In this document: positions 58,841 to 64,000 of the stretch, in pieces | How positions within the stretch are numbered: the first letter of the stretch is position 1 | Layout of the letters: the number at the start of each line of letters is the position of its first letter | Assembly (NCBI RefSeq): GCF_910591885.1 | Contig: NC_063280.1 | Span: 3,844,001-3,908,000 of the forward strand | Direction: 5' to 3' | Source of the DNA: Bombus terrestris | Lineage: Eukaryota > Arthropoda > Insecta > Hymenoptera > Apidae | DNA: 64,000 bases | Program-made: the position numbers and the translations under genes | The notes under the pieces: generated by a model | What the model was told of the DNA's origin: nothing | The model's input: the letters and a program-made list of their open reading frames with translations, nothing else | The model's database searches: none

Positions 58841-60640
58841 TACGATTCAACGTTACAATATCTCTGAATTAAACAAAAAATTCTTGGAAATTTCGATGAA
58901 ATTATTGGAAGGATCGAAAAGGGAAAGTTGAGATGTCTCATCGGAAGAAACGAAATCGCTCGACAGGATCACACGAAAAATTGGAGCCTGTCTCGGGTAC
59001 GCGATATAGCGTGTTGTCGGAATGGTAGGTGCGGGTCAGGTTAGGTACCACGAGTAATTGGTCCCATATTACATTCCTGGTGACCTCCGGAGAGTCAAGA
59101 TTCGTTCAGAGAAAGGAAATACAAGGCGTTGGCTTTGTACACTTTTATTGGTGCAGTCGACGACGACGACGACGACGTTGCTGATCTCGTTACTCCCGAA
59201 ACCGGACGGGGAACAGAAAGAATGTAGCTGGAGGGTCGGCCGCTATCCCAAACCGGACGTGGTCTGGTGAACTTCCACTGAGAGAATCGCTCCTGTTACG
59301 ATCTTCGATGAAGAGACGAAAATGCAAAAAAGTTTGCGTCCAAAGTTTGAAGCGCGGTAGCATGATATCGCCAAGCTTAAAGCTATGATTACATCGGACG
59401 CGTTTTGCGATGAGCTAAAGTTCTGACGAATTGGTCAGAATGAGAGATATTCATATTTTAATAGCAGTGAATGCGTTAAATAGTTTGAGTAACGTAGTTT
59501 GATGTAGGTGAGGTAGTTTGAATAACTTGAGTGTTTGGGTACCTTTTAGATAAATTTCTGAGATTCGTATCATCTCGAACAGAGAGAGGATGAAAATTAC
59601 AGAATGTATAACGTGATGAGGAAACGTCGTGAAATAAAATAGCAGTGATCTATATGACTACATTATCATTATTTTTATCTATCCACAAAAGAAGAACGTT
59701 CTCATCTTTCTATTTTTTCTTCATTTTCTCTATTCTTCAAACTCTTTTTCAACGTCTCTCCTTTTACCATTTTAACTCAATGGCTTTGATCGATTAAATA
59801 ATTAAACGTGGACCAAGCACAAGGGGTGAAACAAAATGCTTTATACGAATAACGCTCCACGTGTCTTCAAGCATTATAGGATGAGCAAAAGAAAGGAAAA
59901 GAACAATTGAAACGTACGCGATGCATCGATGTTGGCAATGACGAGATCGTTCTGTTCGAAACGTGAATTATCGTCGCGCGATTAATCACCAATATGTCGA
60001 ACACCGCATAAATCAGTGATTTGTAGACCGGTCATGAACCATGAAGCTCGAAAGATGGAGGACATATTGCACGCACTCAATACGAAATTTCAATCTTTCA
60101 CGTGTTACGAATAGTCAGAGGTACTATTCAAAGTATAATAAAAGAAATGGATTATCTCGTCAAAGAAAATACATGTAGCAATATCATAACTTAAAAACTA
60201 CTCCTGCACATATTATTGTCAATCAATCCAATCACAAAAACAACAAAAGGTAGATTGTTCAGACGATCGGCAGACGTAATTCTGCTAACGCTTCAAACAA
60301 TTTATTTGTACCAGGGAAGCGTCAAGACACATGACTAACAGAGATATCGCCCATATTTTAGCGATAACTAAAATAAAAATGACTGTATAATACAATAACT
60401 TTTACCAAATGTATTTCAGGAATGAAGAACACATGCACCTCAAAAAGATTTAAGGAAACCGTGTTCCGTAAGATTTTTGTTCACCGTTCTTGAAAATCGC
60501 GCGTTGTCGTCGTTACGAACGATCTTTCCCGCGCAAACAGCAGACGGAAAACGATACTACGAAGCTCGAGGGGATGGTGCGGGCCGAACGCGCGTAGACC
60601 CGGGTCTGCGTTGAGGTAAGACGTTTAATGAAATCAGCAC
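58841..60640. other. noncoding DNA with one (CGA)n microsatellite
   Basis: About six and a half perfect CGA units lie at 59158-59177, in a 70-codon unrecognised open frame. TAGTTTGAGTAAC is echoed by TAGTTTGAATAAC near 59481-59525. GAG|GTAAGA at 60613-60621 is a donor-like site next to the 12-base palindrome AGACCCGGGTCT (60596-60607). No gene seen. Confidence 0.5.
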
Positions 60641-62024
60641 GGTGTCTGTCTCCTCTCGTAGACTCTCCTCGGCGCTGTTTTAATTATACCGGGGCTCTCT
60701 CGCTAGTTGCACATCTTCCCTCCGTTTCGGGCAGCCCTCTTCTACCATGAATCCAACGTCTCTCCCCTGTGTCCCTCGATCTCTCCACCACGGTGTACCC
60801 TCTCTCTTAGCACTGTTCCGTCCGTCTGTCTCTCTAACTGTCTCCTTTTGTTTGGTATGGGCGGAAGCGGGGAATACACACAGACACTTGTGCACACCGC
60901 GAGACCTTTAGGATGATTAGACAAAGACGTTACAAAATTAGTATCCCTGCAGACAAAATTGTCGAAGGAAGCCGGTTGTTACGAGCGCGTGTACGTGCAA
61001 GGTGGAGAATCGCCGTGTGCGCTCGGCCCCACGACGTCTCTGCTGTTATTGCGAAATACTCACCGGAGACATTTGCCAACGTTCCCCGTTTCCGGGCCGC
61101 GTATAAACCTCTCCGCGATAGATGCTCGCAAGGCCCGCCACTAGAATTTTCGATTACAGCGTTGTCCTTTCTTCGTCCACCCTCGATCTTCGTCTCCTTA
61201 TTCTCGAGATGGACCGTGCGAGGATAATCTTTTCGCGGAACGAAGAGCGGTGTTTGGAGGATTAAAAACAAAGAGAGGTAAGTGTATAATTATCGAAGTT
61301 TGATGTATTTGCGATTTTTTCGGATTTCGAGCGCGTTATCCAGCGCTTACTTGTTCCAGCTTACTTGCTCAGGTCTTCTAGCGTTAATTACACGCGAATT
61401 TGCGTGAACCACGTCGGGAAAGTTGACAATTTGGAATTTTTGAAGATCGTTCCGAAAATATTGCGTTTTTATGTTACAAAGCGACATTTCTTGATTTGCA
61501 TATATCAGAAACGAAGCAGAACACGTTTGGAGCTATCGACTTTATATTAACTACGAAAGAGACGAATTTTCGTAGGGAAACGGCGAGCTTGTTTCGAGTA
61601 GGATTCTTTTAGGGTAGAATAATGTCGCGACGCGAGCGTGCAAGCATGAAGCAAGCTAACAGCAAGCTGGCGATCAGCGTCGCAGGTAGCATCGGAGCAG
61701 AAAAGTTTAAGGGTGCAGACGGTTAAAATAGGCGAATGTTCGGGGCTCGTCAGGATTTTTCAGTTTTGACACCTGTTTGATGGCCATCTGATTCGATTCG
61801 ATTAAAATTCAAATCGTCAAGAAACGAGTTTCTAAGGAGGGTGGAAATTCAATTCCGGTTAAAAGGTTTCGCTATTCGTTTAACAATCTCGTTCTGAGGG
61901 CGGAAAATGCCCGGGGAAAGAAATTCAACGTCTCCTTCGTGAAACTAATACCCGTTTCGTTAATAAACCGTGTAACAAGCTTAATGCCTCTGCCCGTCTG
62001 TCTTGTTTCCCCGTTTTTGCGTGC
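60641..62024. other. GC-richer region with pyrimidine tract and donor-like site
   Basis: C/T-rich between about 60640 and 60850, then CpG-rich DNA to 61280. GAGAG|GTAAGT at 61273-61283 is a near-perfect donor, but all frames before it close shortly upstream, so at most it ends a noncoding exon. Open frames on both strands (104 codons at 60913-61227 plus; 113 codons at 60930-61271 minus) overlap and are not recognised. Confidence 0.4.
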
Positions 62025-62048
62025 TAAATTAATGTTTGAAAAAGATAC
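62025..62048 (+). repeat. 24-bp direct repeat, copy 1
   Basis: Begins TAAATTAATGTTTGAAAAAG and continues with ATAC. It recurs exactly at 62625-62648, precisely 600 bases on. The sequences on either side of the two copies do not match. Confidence 0.85.
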
Positions 62049-62624
62049 CCCTCGTTTCGCCGTTTCTCGCTACTCAGAACCAGCGTTTCCTCTGATTTTC
62101 CAGTCCAAGATTTTCATGGACTGCTGTCACAATGGCAGCCTTTATGTTCGTAGAGTGGTTGATTGAAAATAGCAATTTTAAATATCTTTTGGAAAAGACT
62201 TCTCTTCGGAGAAAATTACTTTGATAAAAAAGAACGACCTTGAACTTTTCACCTTATATAATCGAAAATAACGGCAAAACAGCGAAACAATCGAATAAAA
62301 CAGAAGATATCGAGTAGAATTAAATTTATATAAAAGATATCCACGAATATCACGCGTTTCTCCAACGATGTTGCAAGCGATAAAACAACTCTACAATCGA
62401 GAACGCATCGTTTCAAACGTTGCACGTATACGTACAAGCGGTGCAATTCCGAAAACTGAAATCGAATTGTTATATTATACGAAATAAATGTGCGATCGAT
62501 CGGAGCGACCGTGCACGCTGGCCAAGCCTAACGATAGCCGCGTTCATAAACCACGAAATTCGATTTAAACTATCCGCAGTGTACGTTAACGCAGCTATGC
62601 TTTTTCCGCCATGGTTTTCCATAT
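62049..62624. other. noncoding DNA between the direct repeats
   Basis: An acceptor-like site, CTCTGATTTTCCAG, ends at 62103 and is followed by open sequence in two frames (stops at 62164-62166 and 62216-62218), but no recognisable peptide. The rest is AT-rich. Confidence 0.45.
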
Positions 62625-62648
62625 TAAATTAATGTTTGAAAAAGATAC
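62625..62648 (+). repeat. 24-bp direct repeat, copy 2
   Basis: Identical to 62025-62048. The match ends sharply at both sides, so it is not the visible core of a longer duplication. Confidence 0.85.
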
Positions 62649-62945
62649 GCTTTATCCCTGGCGCGTTTCCTGCGTAGCGCTTTCTTGAGCTGCAGCCCTG
62701 AAGCGTAAGAGGCGCAGCCAGGGCGAAGGGAAAGAGAGTGGAGAAACGCGGAGAAAGAGAAAGAAGGGACGAGAAGGCAGAGCCGGTGGAAGGTGCAAAG
62801 CACATTCGAGTATCTCTCCCCGCGTGTGCTCTTGAAATAAGTCCGCACACGTACGCGAGAAACATTCAGCGTTCTGTAGCGGCGCTAGGCGGATTTAATC
62901 CTAGCAAATTAATTCCATTTTCTCGGAGCATCGCGCATTCTCTGT
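62649..62945. other. noncoding GC-moderate DNA, no gene seen
   Basis: Purine-rich around 62720-62790 before switching to the pyrimidine tract that follows. The 203-codon open frame from 62738 begins here but has no recognisable domain. Confidence 0.5.
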
Positions 62946-63330
62946 GTTTCGTCCTTCATCAGCTCGGCTATGCGCAGCTACCCCTTTTCCCTTGCTCTAT
63001 ACTCTCCCCTACGTCTCCGTTTCCCTTCCTTCTGGTACCTCTCTTACTCACCCTCCTCAGCCCCTTCTTCCTCCACTTCCTCCTCTTCTTCTACCCCTTT
63101 CGTTCGCATGTTCCTCTACCGTTCACCCTCTCGCGCTTCGCCGACCTCCTCGAAGCTCGAGTTCTGGCTCGGTGCCTTACCAAACCTTCCCTCCCCCTTC
63201 CGTTCTCCTTGTCCTCTATCACTCTGCTCCCCTCCAACACTACCCTTCCTCCCTCCGCGCAACCGTCTACCCATCCTCACCTACCGTCTCAGCCGCCCTT
63301 CCACACCCTCGAAAAGCTATACTCGAGCCG
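62946..63330 (+). repeat. long pyrimidine-rich tract
   Basis: Almost 400 bases of strongly C/T-biased plus strand. All three plus frames stay open (147, 190 and 203 codons) because T/C-rich DNA rarely makes stop codons; their products are Ser/Pro/Leu/Phe low-complexity. Three simultaneously open frames argue clearly against coding. An extended CT tract can act as a promoter element or form triplex DNA. Confidence 0.8.
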
Positions 63331-64000
63331 GTCTACAAGGAATTGTTAATTGCTCGTGCAGCGCCAATTTGCATAAATCAATTTTAAATCAACCCTCGAG
63401 CCCGCGAAGAGTGCGCCGCCAACCGGCGGCCAACCGAACTACGGATCTGCACAGGTACCCATACTTGCCTATCGCCAACCCCGCGATCACTATACATATT
63501 TTGCCTCTGCAAAATAAATACAATAACACTTGTTTTTTGTAATATATAAACTAGGTTTATTGAAATAAACGTTCGTAAGCCTAGTCTCTTTTTATTCTGC
63601 TTTTACCAGATGCATATGTACAATTTCGTATATGTAAAAGCATACAAAAGATGGGAAAAATGATTCTTTTTGTAACATGTTAGGTAAAGGAAACTCTGCG
63701 TTTAGGGTCCGCTGCTCTGTTTAACGCAGTCTAACGATCAGAGTTTGATTTTTCGTGCGGATGTTTCGATACTTCTAACCGACAGTGTTACTCTGTGATT
63801 AACCCCCTTCGAACGAGTTACCAGCGTTATACCGAGATTGTGGTCGCGTTTATGTGCCACAATGGCTGAAATAAGAGCGAACGACCGAAGGCGAGTCTCG
63901 TTCGCACCCCTGTTGCGCCGTTCCTTCGAGTGGCCAGCGAGCTAAGAAGCTGGTGGAGGAACGAAACGAACGAGCTTCCTCGTCCCTCTCGCAGCTTTCC
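63331..64000. other. end of window: noncoding DNA, one tiny Kozak-type ORF
   Basis: GCCGCC (63415-63420) and GGCGGC (63425-63430) form a small hairpin. An ATG at 63862 in the strong context CCACAATGG opens only 27 codons, to a stop at 63943-63945. The region is GC-richer towards the end and could be the 5' part of a transcript continuing outside the window. Not proven. Confidence 0.4.

Noticed and set aside
60596..60607. 12-base perfect palindrome AGACCCGGGTCT
   Set aside because: Palindromes of this length are expected several times by chance in 64 kb.
61939..62166. Terminal-exon candidate after the acceptor-like site at 62103
   Set aside because: Both open frames after the acceptor are short and match no family; there is no polyA signal evidence and no link to an upstream exon.
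62738..63542. Three long plus-strand open frames (203, 147 and 190 codons)
   Set aside because: All three frames are open over the same C/T-rich tract and give Ser/Pro/Leu/Phe low-complexity protein; composition explains them.

Overview
This window looks like nuclear DNA of an insect, most likely a hymenopteran such as a bee. The reasons are an AT-rich background with frequent CpG, short islands of higher GC, many GA and CGA microsatellites, mariner-type miniature elements with TA target sites, and a Jockey-clade retrotransposon tail. The species assignment is an inference. No prokaryotic gene organisation, rRNA, tRNA or CRISPR array is visible.

The window is close to a gene desert. I found no complete host protein-coding gene. 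Most open frames are 60-200 codons, lie in GC-richer or strand-biased DNA, and encode nothing I recognise. The one host coding segment I am willing to propose is a short first-exon candidate at 13673-13746 (+): an ATG, a long hydrophobic signal-peptide-like stretch, then GAG|GTGAAT, after which the frame closes at once. If real, it starts a secreted or membrane protein gene, and the DNA to its right is a very long first intron. The alternative is that the whole window is intergenic.

Layout. 1-13.6 kb: unannotated DNA with a GC-rich open region (5.8-6.4 kb) holding a nested inverted repeat, a GA-rich block at 9.1-9.3 kb and a strong GC hairpin at 12376-12423. 13.6-22.6 kb: the candidate first exon, then noncoding DNA with a pyrimidine tract, a Z-DNA-prone alternating block and GATA/GA microsatellites. 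22.66-23.22 kb: a 5'-truncated Jockey retrotransposon with a poly(A) tail and a degraded target duplication. 25.4-25.9 kb: two near-identical 211-bp mariner-type miniature elements side by side; a third copy lies at 50.5 kb. 31-45 kb: small tandem repeats, a TATA-like site beside paired homeodomain-type sites, a possible LINE 3' end at 41 kb and a compound microsatellite at 44.3 kb. 45.3-46.4 kb: two more alternating purine-pyrimidine blocks and a GC hairpin. 49.65 kb: an 81-bp, almost perfectly palindromic mariner derivative. 50.7-64 kb: noncoding DNA, a 24-bp direct repeat 600 bp apart, strand-biased pyrimidine tracts and some splice-donor-like sites.

No set of genes acts together here. What the sequence supports is transposon remnants, microsatellites and inverted repeats within a long intronic or intergenic region.
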